Shown: positions 40,975 to 48,457, numbered from the stretch's first letter. The stretch is DNA of 64,000 nt from an uncultured Christensenella sp. (GCA_910585595.1 CAJUET010000008.1:17200-81199); one strand, 5' to 3'. Notes: a model not told the origin generated them from the letters alone. Numbers and translations are program-made.

Positions 40975-41372
40975 GTTTTTTGATATTCTTGCTGTGCGGG
41001 ATCGCGGGCGGCGTTTTAGGCGGAATGGGTATGGGCGGCGGAACCCTTTTGATTCCGCTTCTGACCGCCGTATGCGGGGTGAAACAAACTGCGGCGCAGG
41101 GGGTGAATCTCCTGTGCTTTTTGCCCATGTCGGCGGTTGCGCTTGCCGTTCACGCAAAGAGCGGACTCTTAAAAAAAGAGGGTCTTGCGTTTTTAACGGT
41201 GCCGGCGCTTCTGTTTTCGGCGCTGTTTTCGGTTGCGGCGGCGTACCTGCCCGAATCGGCGCTTTCGAAGGGGTTCGGACTTTTTTTGATCGGGTTGTCG
41301 TTTTTTCAGTTTGCTTCCGCTTTACACATAAAAAAAGAGAAAAAACCCCATGAAACGTTAAAAAAATTATAA
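40971..41372 (+). CDS. TSUP (TauE/SafE) exporter, C-terminal half
   Basis: 133 aa, about four membrane helices. It repeats the signature as GIAGGVLGGMGMGGGTLLIP and aligns with the second half of TSUP transporters. It begins inside the stop codon of the first half and is in another frame; both proteins have clean starts and ends, so this looks like a stable split rather than a sequencing error. The tail is basic (HIKKEKKPHETLKKL). No strong hairpin follows. Confidence 0.82.
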   Translation: MSFLIFLLCGIAGGVLGGMGMGGGTLLIPLLTAVCGVKQTAAQGVNLLCFLPMSAVALAVHAKSGLLKKEGLAFLTVPALLFSALFSVAAAYLPESALSKGFGLFLIGLSFFQFASALHIKKEKKPHETLKKL

Positions 41373-41400
41373 AAAAACCGGACTTTTTTCAAAAAGGGTA

Positions 41401-41429
41401 TGGACAAACAGTCAAAGCTATGTTAGAAT
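41401..41429 (+). promoter_or_regulatory. promoter of ppx-maf-mreB-like
   Basis: TGGACA, 17 bases, TAGAAT preceded by TGT. A second TATAAT at 41438-41443 lacks a matching -35. The leader is about 70 bases. Confidence 0.55.
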
Positions 41430-41504
41430 GATTTTGCTATAATCGGGGGAAAGTTAGAATTCGGCGGGGGCGGAATAACGCGTCCGCAAAGGACAGTGTG
41501 AGCT

Positions 41505-43013
41505 ATGGAAAAAATCGGCGTTATCGATTTAGGCTCTAACTCTGCGCGCCTTGTGATCGTAAAACTCTTTGACGAGCACTTTATGGTCGAGGACGAAATG
41601 AAGGAGAGCGTTCGTCTCGGTCAGGATATGGACCGCGACGGTTTTCTCAAACCCCAGAGAATTGCAGAGACCATAAAAACTTTAAAAATGTTTAAGCGCC
41701 TGTGCGACGCGAGCGGTGTTTCGCGCATTATCGCCGTTGCGACGGCGGCTGTTCGCCGCGCCAAAAATCAACGTTCTTTCCTCGACGAAATTCAGGCAAC
41801 CTGCGGTATTAAGGTAAGCGTTCTTTCCGAAGAGGAAGAGGCGACTTACGTCTACCGCGGCGTCATCAATTCCATGGATATTCCCAAAGGGATCATTTTG
41901 GAGATAGGCGGCGGCAGCACGAAGATCGTCTATTACAACCGCCGCACCATTCTCAATTTCGTGACTCTCGGTTTCGGCGCGGTCACGCTGACCGATCTTT
42001 TCAAGAACGACGGTTCGACCCGCGAACAGACGGATCGGATCGAAGAATTTTTCACCGAACAGTTCAGAAAAATCGAATGGCTTAACGATATAGACCCCGA
42101 AACACAGATGATCGGCGTGGGCGGTTCTTTCAGAAATCTTTATAAAATCAACCGCGTTGTCAAAAAATATCCGCTTTCGAGCCTGCACAACTATCAGTTT
42201 GCAACCGAAGATTTTAACGTGCAATACGAGATGGTGCGCGAGCTCGACGTGGAAAAACGCAAACGCATCCGCGGACTTTCGCCCGCCCGAGCAGACATCA
42301 TGCCCGCCGCGCTCGCCATTATCAGAGCGTTCACAAAGTATCTGAATATCGAGTCTTTCACGATCGGCGGAAGCGGACTGAGAGAGGGGATCATGTTCAA
42401 TCAGGCGGTGCCTATGACGGTCGAACGCCCCATTACAGACGTGATGAGCTATTCGCTGAACACCCTTGTCAAATACTACGGCTGCGACGTCCGTCACGCG
42501 GAACACACGGTTCGTTTGTCCATTCAGCTCTTTAAACAGCTTCGGGTGCTTCATAAATTCCCGCGCGTGTATCTGAAAATTTTAAAAATCGCGGCGAGCC
42601 TTGTTGATTGCGGAAGAAGTTTGCGCTATTACGGCAATGCGCAGCACGCGCGCTATACGATCATGAATTCGTGCATTTACGGCGCGACGCACCGCGAGAT
42701 CGTTTTGGCGGCGTTCGTGGCGGGATGTTACAAGAAAGAGGATATTCCTGCCGTCGAGTGGGCAAGATACCGCGATATCGTCAGCGAGGAAGATCTGGAA
42801 GTCGTCAAAAAGCTGGGCGTGCTTTTGCGCATTGCGGAATGTCTTGACAGGAGCGGGCTCGGTGTCGTTACGGGGATCAACTGCGACGTTCTGGGCGATT
42901 CCGTTATTATGAAAACGGAGGTCTCTGGCGACGCCGCGCTCGAAATTCATCAGGCGCTTGCCGTGAACGGCGAATTCAAGCGCAATTTCCATAAAAATCT
43001 CGAAATTCTTTAA
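41505..43013 (+). CDS. ppx: Ppx/GppA-family exopolyphosphatase
   Basis: 502 aa. ASKHA phosphohydrolase: IGVIDLGSNSARLVIVKL at the N-terminus binds phosphate, AVATAAVRRAKN and EEEEATYVYRGV follow, GIILEIGGGSTKIVYY is the second phosphate loop, and IGVGGSFRNLYKI the third. The C-terminal ~200 residues hold an HD-like helical domain (HAEHTVRLSIQLF). It hydrolyses polyphosphate or pppGpp; which one is not decidable here. Stop and maf start overlap (TAATG), so the three genes are coupled. Confidence 0.9.
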   Translation: MEKIGVIDLGSNSARLVIVKLFDEHFMVEDEMKESVRLGQDMDRDGFLKPQRIAETIKTLKMFKRLCDASGVSRIIAVATAAVRRAKNQRSFLDEIQATCGIKVSVLSEEEEATYVYRGVINSMDIPKGIILEIGGGSTKIVYYNRRTILNFVTLGFGAVTLTDLFKNDGSTREQTDRIEEFFTEQFRKIEWLNDIDPETQMIGVGGSFRNLYKINRVVKKYPLSSLHNYQFATEDFNVQYEMVRELDVEKRKRIRGLSPARADIMPAALAIIRAFTKYLNIESFTIGGSGLREGIMFNQAVPMTVERPITDVMSYSLNTLVKYYGCDVRHAEHTVRLSIQLFKQLRVLHKFPRVYLKILKIAASLVDCGRSLRYYGNAQHARYTIMNSCIYGATHREIVLAAFVAGCYKKEDIPAVEWARYRDIVSEEDLEVVKKLGVLLRIAECLDRSGLGVVTGINCDVLGDSVIMKTEVSGDAALEIHQALAVNGEFKRNFHKNLEIL

Positions 43014-43546
43014 TGAAACTTTTACTTGCAAGCGCCTCGCCGAGGCGCAGAGAATTGCTTGCGCCGATCTGTCCGTTCGAGACGGAAGTTTCCCGTTTCG
43101 AGGAGTGCGACGGGCGTAGCGCGGAGGAGACCGTTTTAAAAAACGCGCGCGGGAAGGCGCTCGAAGTGCTGGGGCGGTTTCCCGAATGCAGAGTTTTGGG
43201 CGCGGACACGGCGGTCGCCCTGAACGGCGTGATTCTGGGTAAGCCCAAAGACGCCGCGGACGCGGAGAGAATGCTCCGTTTTTTGAGCGGGAGGACGCAT
43301 TCGGTGTTCACGGGCGTTTGCGTTGCGGATAAGTTCGGCGTAACGGAGCGGGTCGTCGAGACGAAAGTTCTGTTCAAGGAATTAAGCGAAGAAATGATAA
43401 AGAGCTACGTTTCAAGCGGTGCGCCGCTCGATAAAGCGGGAGCTTACGGAATACAGGACGGAATCGTCGTAGAGTCCTATGAAGGAAGTTATTCAAACGT
43501 TATGGGACTGCCGACCGAGACCGTAGAGGAAATGCTCTTTCGATAA
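43013..43546 (+). CDS. maf: Maf-type nucleoside triphosphate pyrophosphatase
   Basis: 177 aa. House-cleaning hydrolase of dTTP/UTP or modified nucleotides; linked to septum control in Bacillus. LLASASPRRRELL at 3-15, GADTAVALNGVILGKPKD near 63-80 and LSGRTHSVFTGVCV near 91-104 are the signatures, with AYGIQD and YSNVMGLP near the end. The start overlaps the ppx stop. The order maf then MreB-like recalls maf-radC-mreBCD of Bacillus. Confidence 0.95.
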   Translation: MKLLLASASPRRRELLAPICPFETEVSRFEECDGRSAEETVLKNARGKALEVLGRFPECRVLGADTAVALNGVILGKPKDAADAERMLRFLSGRTHSVFTGVCVADKFGVTERVVETKVLFKELSEEMIKSYVSSGAPLDKAGAYGIQDGIVVESYEGSYSNVMGLPTETVEEMLFR

Positions 43547-43556
43547 GGAAACGCGT

Positions 43557-44537
43557 ATGATAAAACTTGCAATCGATTTCGGTACGGCAACAACGAAAAT
43601 TTATAAACTCGGTTACGGCATTGTTTTGACCGAGGCGACGTGCGTGACTTCGCAGAAGGATACGGGCGAGGTGCGCGCCTACGGGAACGAGGCAAAACGG
43701 CTCTTGGGCAAGACCGCGGATCTGACAGACGTGAGTTTTCCCGTTTGGGAAGGGGAGATCGTATCTGAAAAACGCGCCGCGGCGGTTCTGGAATACTTTG
43801 TGCAGAAAGTCGCCAAGAGGGGCGCGGAGGCGCTCTTCTGCGTGCCCACGGGCTGTACGGCGGCTTCGCGCGAGAAGTATCTGCGCGTGGCGAAATCGGC
43901 GGGAATATCCCGCGTGAAATTTGCGGAGACGCATTTTTTATCCGCGCTCGGGCAGGACGTTCCGCTCTCGGAATCCAATCCCGTTTTCGCGATCGATATC
44001 GGCGCGGGCAAGACGTCGCTTTCGGCGTTCTCCCTCGACGGAACGATCGCGGGGCTTACCATGAACGTGGGCGGCAACAATATCGATATTCACATCATCG
44101 ACCATATCGCGGAAATGTTTAATTTGAAAATCGGCTCGCTCACAAGCGAAAAGCTGAAAAACACGGTGGGGAGCCTGCTTTGCGATTCGGGCAGAAGCAC
44201 CATTATCAACGGGCGCGACGTGCCCACGGGCAGACCGCGATCGGTATCCGTTGCCAGCGAAGATATTCTCTTTCCCGTAAGAACTTATATCGATAAAATA
44301 ATCGAGTATGCGGAATTGGTTTTAAGAAAACTGCCTGCGGAAGTTTCCGCCGCGATGTGCAAGAACGGCGTTTACTTCTCGGGCGGGGTGTGCGCGCTCG
44401 AAGGCTTTGCCGAATATATGGAAGAAAAACTGCAAATGGAAGTCCACGTTGCGCAGGATCCGGAAACGGCGGTCGTTTCGGGCGGGGGCAGGGTTCTGGG
44501 GAACAACGCCCTTCTCGACAGGATCATGATGGAATAA
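43557..44537 (+). CDS. MreB-like actin homologue
   Basis: 326 aa. Actin fold with phosphate loops AIDFGTATTKIY at the start and FAIDIGAGKTSLS in the middle, and a GVYFSGGVCALEGFAEYM adenosine-site motif. Between them, LFCVPTGCTAASREKYL and KIGSLTSEKLKNTVGSL follow MreB. The usual MreB GGDxxD reads GGNNIDIH. mreC and mreD do not follow, so this may be an Mbl/MreBH-type paralogue for cell-shape control rather than the main MreB. GATAAGGA lies before the ATG; maf ends 10 bases upstream. Confidence 0.8.
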   Translation: MIKLAIDFGTATTKIYKLGYGIVLTEATCVTSQKDTGEVRAYGNEAKRLLGKTADLTDVSFPVWEGEIVSEKRAAAVLEYFVQKVAKRGAEALFCVPTGCTAASREKYLRVAKSAGISRVKFAETHFLSALGQDVPLSESNPVFAIDIGAGKTSLSAFSLDGTIAGLTMNVGGNNIDIHIIDHIAEMFNLKIGSLTSEKLKNTVGSLLCDSGRSTIINGRDVPTGRPRSVSVASEDILFPVRTYIDKIIEYAELVLRKLPAEVSAAMCKNGVYFSGGVCALEGFAEYMEEKLQMEVHVAQDPETAVVSGGGRVLGNNALLDRIMME

Positions 44538-44551
44538 ACTGCGAAAAAAGT

Positions 44552-44580
44552 ACGCCCCTCTTACGAGAGGCGTTATTTGT
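44552..44580 (+). terminator. probable intrinsic terminator
   Basis: ACGCCCCTC and GAGAGGCGT pair with one mismatch around TTAC, followed by TATTTGTT. Separates the ppx operon from the sigma factor gene. Confidence 0.55.
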
Positions 44581-44646
44581 TGAGCGGGCTTGCGGGGCGC
44601 GGCATAACTGCAATGGTTATAGGATGCAATATAAATTCCGAATGAG

Positions 44647-45153
44647 ATGAATGCACAAAAGTTTAATGATTTGCTTAAAAGAATGAAATACGATAAAAAT
44701 GCAGTCGAGGAATTTTACAATGCATTCTATTTGACCATAAAGGCGCACGTGAAATATCGCTTCGGATATCTGGCGGATCCGGAGGATATGGCGCAGGACA
44801 TTTTCATGAAACTTTACACGATGGAAACGCCGTCGTATGTGAAAGCGCCCGCCAAATGGTTGGGAAAATTTTCCGATAATTTCGTGATCGACCAATTAAG
44901 GGCAAGTCGTCCCGAATTGGGACTTTTGGAATCGCATCCTTCCGACTTTGATCTGGAAAAGACGATTGTGAAATTCGATTTAAAGAACGCAATGTCGCAT
45001 CTGGATGAAGTTGCTCAAAAAATCATTTACATGAATTATTGGGAGAGATACAGCTTAAAGGATGTCGCGGTCATTTTGAATATGAGTTACGGCAACGTAC
45101 GCCAAATTGCATGCAGGGCGTATAAAAAATTAAAATTGTATTTAAAAAGTTAA
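44647..45153 (+). CDS. ECF-type RNA polymerase sigma factor
   Basis: 168 aa. Region 2 (about 20-85) has DPEDMAQDIFMKLY, the core-binding helix; region 4 (about 108-165) has LDEVAQKIIYMNYWERYSL and the HTH VAVILNMSYGNVRQIACRAYKKL. Regions 1 and 3 are absent, as in extracytoplasmic-function sigmas. The GC content is lower than in neighbouring host genes. Directly downstream lie a gene with a TGTAAC-N17-CGTC promoter and a membrane protein that may be the anti-sigma. No such site is seen before the sigma gene itself, and its own ribosome site is weak. Confidence 0.85.
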   Translation: MNAQKFNDLLKRMKYDKNAVEEFYNAFYLTIKAHVKYRFGYLADPEDMAQDIFMKLYTMETPSYVKAPAKWLGKFSDNFVIDQLRASRPELGLLESHPSDFDLEKTIVKFDLKNAMSHLDEVAQKIIYMNYWERYSLKDVAVILNMSYGNVRQIACRAYKKLKLYLKS

Positions 45154-45160
45154 AAAAACC

Positions 45161-45187
45161 TGTAACATTTTTTCTTTTTTCTCCGTC
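45161..45187 (+). promoter_or_regulatory. ECF-type promoter (TGTAAC-N17-CGTC)
   Basis: TGTAAC at 45161-45166 and CGTC at 45184-45187, separated by a 17-base T-rich spacer. AAC in the -35 and CGTC in the -10 are hallmarks of ECF sigma promoters. No sigma-A match is present. It would drive the C39-like protease and the anti-sigma-like gene, starting near 45194. Confidence 0.7.
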
Positions 45188-45222
45188 TTTAAAAGCAGAA
45201 TCAATTTTACGGAGGAATAACC

Positions 45223-46020
45223 ATGAAAAAACTTTTGGCAATCGTTTTAACGGTGAGCGTCGGAGGGGCGTGCCTGTGCGGCAATGCCGTGGCGGTCAGG
45301 GAAGAAACTTACTGCGACAGCGGTGTAATGCCCTTGGCGGCGACGAGCGAAAAGATCTATTACGAGAACAAGACGGAAGATAAGTTCAATATGGCGTTAA
45401 GGGCCCCCAGTTATACGACAAGCCCGTATACAGCATCGTGTGCCTGCGTCGCGGGGGCGAACGTGATCGGTTTTTACGACCGGTACGACGAAAACCTGAT
45501 CCCCAACCATACCGCGGGCAGAGTGTTTTTGGGGCAATATATGTATAATCCGGAAGATATTTACATAACGGAATTGGTCAAACAGCTCTACGAGGATATG
45601 GGGACGGACTCCACCGGGACGACGGTCAGGCAATTCAAAAACGGCATGACCAAATTCAGCGAACGCAAGGGAAAGACGATCGAGTTTACCTCCTGCATGA
45701 AGAACGGGAAGCTCGATTATGCTGCGGCAAAGAGCTATATGAAGGCGAATCAACCCGTCGTGCTGTTTTGCTTGGGGTATAACATAGCGAATTTATCTGC
45801 GGGCGACAAGTGCGATACCGTCGATTACATGGAATATACCGCAAATCACGTTATGGTGGGGTTCGGCTGGAAAGAGTTAAATTATCAGCTGTCTGCAACG
45901 GCGAGCGCCGTGTACCAGTACGTCGAGGTCGCTTCGGGTACGGACGGCAGGGCAAGCGGGCTCTATAACGTCAGCTATAAAACGAAAATCAACGACGCGT
46001 ATGCGATCAACATTTATTGA
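45223..46020 (+). CDS. secreted C39-like cysteine peptidase
   Basis: 265 aa. A signal peptide covers about residues 1-24 (KKLLAIVLTVSVGGACLCG, cleavage after NAVA). The mature part resembles the C39-like papain fold: TASCACVAGANVIGFYDRY supplies the nucleophilic Cys (73 or 75) and TANHVMVGFGW the catalytic His209; an Asp/Asn near 240-258 would complete the triad. It would act outside the cell or on the wall. GGAGG precedes the ATG. It is the first gene behind the ECF promoter; the anti-sigma-like gene starts three bases after its stop. Substrate unknown. Confidence 0.7.
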   Translation: MKKLLAIVLTVSVGGACLCGNAVAVREETYCDSGVMPLAATSEKIYYENKTEDKFNMALRAPSYTTSPYTASCACVAGANVIGFYDRYDENLIPNHTAGRVFLGQYMYNPEDIYITELVKQLYEDMGTDSTGTTVRQFKNGMTKFSERKGKTIEFTSCMKNGKLDYAAAKSYMKANQPVVLFCLGYNIANLSAGDKCDTVDYMEYTANHVMVGFGWKELNYQLSATASAVYQYVEVASGTDGRASGLYNVSYKTKINDAYAINIY

Positions 46021-46023
46021 GTT

Positions 46024-46710
46024 ATGAATGTAAAGAGATATTTAAGAAAACAGGCACAGGAAGATTTAAAGGCGTTGGAGTCCGAAGGCGACAGGGAGTT
46101 TATTTCCCAACTGATGGAGACCGTCGGGGAACGGCACGCGCCCAAGCCCAAGCGCAATAAAAATTGGCTGTGGGCGATCCCTTCCGCTACGGCGGTATGC
46201 GCCGCGGTGCTGGTCGGAACGCTCGTTCCCTGGACGGGCAAGATAAAAAATGAGGATAAATATTTTGTCGACGAGGTCACGACGATCGAAACGCTTGCCG
46301 ACGCGTTAAACGGGTTGGATATCCATATTTCGGAAAATCAGGAAGTTTTCGTTAAAAAGACGTACGATACCGTATCGGGTCACGATTTGTATTATACAAT
46401 GCTTGTCAGTGAATTTACGGAGACCGTAGATTATGCTATCGAAACGAGGATCATAGTCAATGAAAAGTATGAGTTCGAAGATTTCGTCCTCGACGACAGC
46501 TTTGCTACGCAGGACTGCGGGCATTATTCGGTTTATTACAAACAGGAATTTACCGAAGATTATACTAATACGGGACTCAACTCAGTGCGGGGCAAGGCAA
46601 AGATCGACGGATTGAAATATGAAATATATGTAACTGTGTACGATGAATTTACGCTCGGAAGCGGTATGTTTTTAGACGTGATCGCCGGCCTGTTTGATTT
46701 TAACGGATAG
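46024..46710 (+). CDS. single-pass membrane protein, candidate anti-sigma factor
   Basis: 228 aa. A cytoplasmic N-terminus of ~47 basic residues (VKRYLRKQAQEDLKALESEG, with EFISQLMETVGE as a helix) is followed by one membrane helix (about 49-70, WAIPSATAVCAAVLVGTLVP) and a 155-residue extracytoplasmic domain. This is the plan of membrane anti-sigma factors, and it sits in the ECF locus, but the cytoplasmic part lacks a zinc-binding HxxxCxxC motif, so the assignment rests on topology and position. It is coupled to the protease gene by three bases. Confidence 0.55.
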   Translation: MNVKRYLRKQAQEDLKALESEGDREFISQLMETVGERHAPKPKRNKNWLWAIPSATAVCAAVLVGTLVPWTGKIKNEDKYFVDEVTTIETLADALNGLDIHISENQEVFVKKTYDTVSGHDLYYTMLVSEFTETVDYAIETRIIVNEKYEFEDFVLDDSFATQDCGHYSVYYKQEFTEDYTNTGLNSVRGKAKIDGLKYEIYVTVYDEFTLGSGMFLDVIAGLFDFNG

Positions 46711-46715
46711 AAAAT

Positions 46716-46752
46716 AAAAAAAGCCCCGCGCTTTCAAAGCGGGGCTTTTTTT
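46716..46752. terminator. bidirectional intrinsic terminator
   Basis: AAAAAAGCCCCGC and GCGGGGCTTTTTT pair around a nine-base loop. It ends the plus-strand ECF operon and the convergent minus-strand pair of small genes; the latter's stop codon touches it. Confidence 0.9.
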
Positions 46753-46961
46753 TATATCAAAGGGTACCGTTTTTCAATATCGAAATCAAGCCCGTTCCGA
46801 TTTGCGCCGTCCCACTGCTGTAAAACTTCCAAACATTCCGTATAAGCGGTTTTCTCCCCGTATGCAAACGGGGATGCGCTGCCGTCTTTGATTTCTTTGA
46901 GCTCGTCTAAATAGACGAGAAGAAGTTCAATTAAATAAAGTATGGTGTCTGTTGCGTTCAT
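46752..46961 (-). CDS. small protein of unknown function
   Basis: 69 aa, no family recognised. The first 25 residues are a Leu/Ile-rich amphipathic or membrane-seeking helix (TDTILYLIELLLVYLDEL); the middle is helical (TAYTECLEVLQQW) and the end is GLDFDIEKRYPLI. AAGGAAAG stands before the ATG. It is the second gene of a minus-strand pair and ends at the shared terminator. The pair is preceded by ECF-like promoters, so it may be part of the same stress response. Confidence 0.6.
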   Translation of the reverse strand: MNATDTILYLIELLLVYLDELKEIKDGSASPFAYGEKTAYTECLEVLQQWDGANRNGLDFDIEKRYPLI

Positions 46962-46974
46962 TTTGATTCTTTCC

Positions 46975-47301
46975 TTAACTTAATGAGGCGATTGCCGTTT
47001 CTTCTGTAAATTGATGAGTTTGTACATAGTCATAAAAATAATAAAAACAGTCGGTGTATTTTTTGCGGTCTGTCAACAGCGATTTTTCGTTGGAAAAGAT
47101 TTCTTCCGCAATGCGCCGTTTCGTAAATTTGGAATTTTGCACTTGATACAAAAAATTGATCGCCGTGCAGTGCGAAGTTTTTTCGATTTCATCGGTAACT
47201 TTGTAATAAAAGTAAAACAAACGGTATGCAAGATTGGAAACTTCGTCGTTACTCAAATAGGATTGACGGATGAATTTTTCAGCGTTCATGAGCGTGTTCA
47301 T
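46975..47301 (-). CDS. small helical protein of unknown function
   Basis: 108 aa, no family recognised. It looks all-helical and is rich in Tyr, Phe and Lys (NLAYRLFYFYYKVTDEIE; DRKKYTDCFYYFYDYVQ). The start is uncertain: ATG codons at 47301 and 47289, neither with a clear ribosome site. Low GC compared with flanking host genes. It is 13 bases from the next gene, so they are cotranscribed. Two ECF-like promoters face it from 47414-47440 and 47493-47519. Confidence 0.55.
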   Translation of the reverse strand: MNTLMNAEKFIRQSYLSNDEVSNLAYRLFYFYYKVTDEIEKTSHCTAINFLYQVQNSKFTKRRIAEEIFSNEKSLLTDRKKYTDCFYYFYDYVQTHQFTEETAIASLS

Positions 47302-47413
47302 GGTTCGATTCTAAATGATAACAAAAATAAAATTTGGACGAAAATAGTCGAATTTTGACAGTTGATTTGTGATACAATAGATTTTTATCGAAAAATAATT
47401 CCTCCATATATGG

Positions 47414-47440
47414 GACGGAGCAAAATTTCATTTTGTGACA
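47414..47440 (-). promoter_or_regulatory. ECF-like promoter, inner copy
   Basis: Minus strand TGTCAC, 17 bases, CGTC. One base differs from the TGTAAC of the sites at 45161 and 47519. Predicted start about 105 bases above the small gene at 47301. Confidence 0.5.
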
Positions 47441-47492
47441 AATTTAAGGAATTCATATGGGTTTTTGTCGAAAACGGCTCTATTACATTCTA

Positions 47493-47519
47493 GACGGGGC
47501 AAAATGCGATTTTGTTACA
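47493..47519 (-). promoter_or_regulatory. ECF-like promoter, outer copy
   Basis: Minus strand TGTAAC, 17 bases, CGTC: identical in both hexamer cores and in spacing to the promoter at 45161-45187, though the spacer sequence is different. It lies in the second tandem unit, about 190 bases above the small gene. Confidence 0.6.
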
Positions 47520-47649
47520 AAGTTTAAAATTCTCCCGAACGGGAAAAAATAAACCGAAAAAAACGGGGTAGGGAGCTTTATATCAATCGGGGATATTTTG
47601 CATAAGCAGACGACAATCGGCAATAATAAATAGAAAAAGGGAAACGGAA

Positions 47650-48003
47650 ATGCTCGACAGACGGACGGGGCACCTGCTCGCAAAACTTAACGCGCTTTGC
47701 GCAAGATCCGCTTTCTGTATCGTCGAAGAGGAGGAACTGCTGTTTGCGGGCGAGGATGGCGAAAGCGTAAAAGGAATGCTCGGCTTTTTAAAGGACAGGG
47801 GGTATCTCGAACTCGGCTATGCGGAAGGGGGCGAATACTGCGTGCGCATTCTTCCCGAGGGGCGGCTGTACTTCGAACGCGCCGCGGCGGAAAAGAAAGA
47901 CGAACAAAGGCGCAACCGCATGGAAGCGCTGTGCGCGTTTTTCGGCGCGCTCTTGGGCGCGGCGCTGAGCGGCGGGATCGTTGCGCTTATCGTACTGTTG
48001 TAA
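47650..48003 (+). CDS. membrane-tethered winged-helix protein, copy 1
   Basis: 117 aa. Residues 1-75 look like a winged helix (ELLFAGEDGESVKGMLGFLKD, then GYLELGYAEGGEYCVRI as the wing). A basic linker (about 77-92, EKKDEQRRNRME) leads to one C-terminal membrane helix (about 93-116, with GALLGAALSGGIVALIVLL). The next gene has the same plan. GGGAAACGGAA precedes the ATG. A weak promoter (TTGCAT, 18 bases, AATAAT) is at 47598-47627. Function unknown; DNA binding at the membrane is inference from the fold. Confidence 0.6.
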   Translation: MLDRRTGHLLAKLNALCARSAFCIVEEEELLFAGEDGESVKGMLGFLKDRGYLELGYAEGGEYCVRILPEGRLYFERAAAEKKDEQRRNRMEALCAFFGALLGAALSGGIVALIVLL

Positions 48004-48013
48004 CAGGGAAGGA

Positions 48014-48385
48014 ATGTTTAACGAATCGCTTTCAAAACGGGAAAATGCGGTCATGTCGGCGGTCTTTCAGCTCTCCGAGGGGAAGGAACGCTTTCTCGTC
48101 GCGCCCTACGAACTTTTGGCGCTCTTGCCTCCCCGTCAGAACTTTAACGAAGAAAAGCTCTACCGCACGCTGCGTTCTCTCGAACTCGACGGCTATTTCG
48201 AGCTCATCGAAAGCGATCGAAAGGGAGAGCCCGTGTTCGTCGTTCATATGCGGGAAGCGGGGCGTTCCTTCCGCAGGAGCGACGCTTTGAGAAAGCGCAG
48301 GATCTATTATAAAATCGCTGTAACGCTCCTGTGCGGAGCGCTGTCCGCGCTCGTCGGAATACTCGTTAAAAGTTTGTTGGGTTAG
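48014..48385 (+). CDS. membrane-tethered winged-helix protein, copy 2
   Basis: 123 aa. Winged-helix-like region (about 10-80: YELLALLPPRQNFNEEKLYR, then LELDGYFELIESD as the wing), a basic linker (RRSDALRKRRIYYK) and a C-terminal membrane helix (about 100-122, VTLLCGALSALVGILV). Same length and layout as the preceding gene, so the two are probably ancient duplicates. The ATG at 48014 has GGAAGG just before it; the frame is open from 47981 without a better start. uvrB follows behind its own promoter. Confidence 0.6.
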   Translation: MFNESLSKRENAVMSAVFQLSEGKERFLVAPYELLALLPPRQNFNEEKLYRTLRSLELDGYFELIESDRKGEPVFVVHMREAGRSFRRSDALRKRRIYYKIAVTLLCGALSALVGILVKSLLG

Positions 48386-48395
48386 GGCAATTTAT

Positions 48396-48424
48396 TTGAC
48401 AACCTGTTTTCAATGTGCTATGAT
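48396..48424 (+). promoter_or_regulatory. sigma-A promoter of uvrB
   Basis: TTGACA, 17 bases, TATGAT. The predicted start (about 48431) falls inside the inverted repeat at 48426-48447. Confidence 0.8.
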
Positions 48425-48425
48425 T

Positions 48426-48447
48426 GATACAAACTTTTGTTTGTATC
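48426..48447. promoter_or_regulatory. perfect inverted repeat at the uvrB start site, SOS-box-like
   Basis: GATACAAAC-TTTT-GTTTGTATC: nine paired bases around a 4-base centre, covering the transcription start. The core AAAC-N4-GTTT resembles the Gram-positive LexA box GAAC-N4-GTTC with one base changed per half-site. uvrB is a classic SOS gene, so a LexA-type operator is the likeliest reading. As RNA it could also form a hairpin in the leader. Confidence 0.6.
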
Positions 48448-48457
48448 TTTTATTTAT

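Larger units (their letters stand above)
47337..47534. repeat. degenerate ~80-bp tandem repeat carrying ECF-like promoters
   Basis: Two clear units begin at 47382 and 47462 (TTTTTATCGAAAA and TTTTTGTCGAAAA) and continue through GACGG-x-GCAAAAT-NNN-ATTTTGT-x-ACAAA at 47414-47442 and 47493-47521. A third, poorer copy (GACGAAAAT to ATTTTGACA, 47337-47360) lies one period upstream. The palindrome CAAAAT-NNN-ATTTTG is kept in both good units although its three-base centre differs. Confidence 0.7.
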
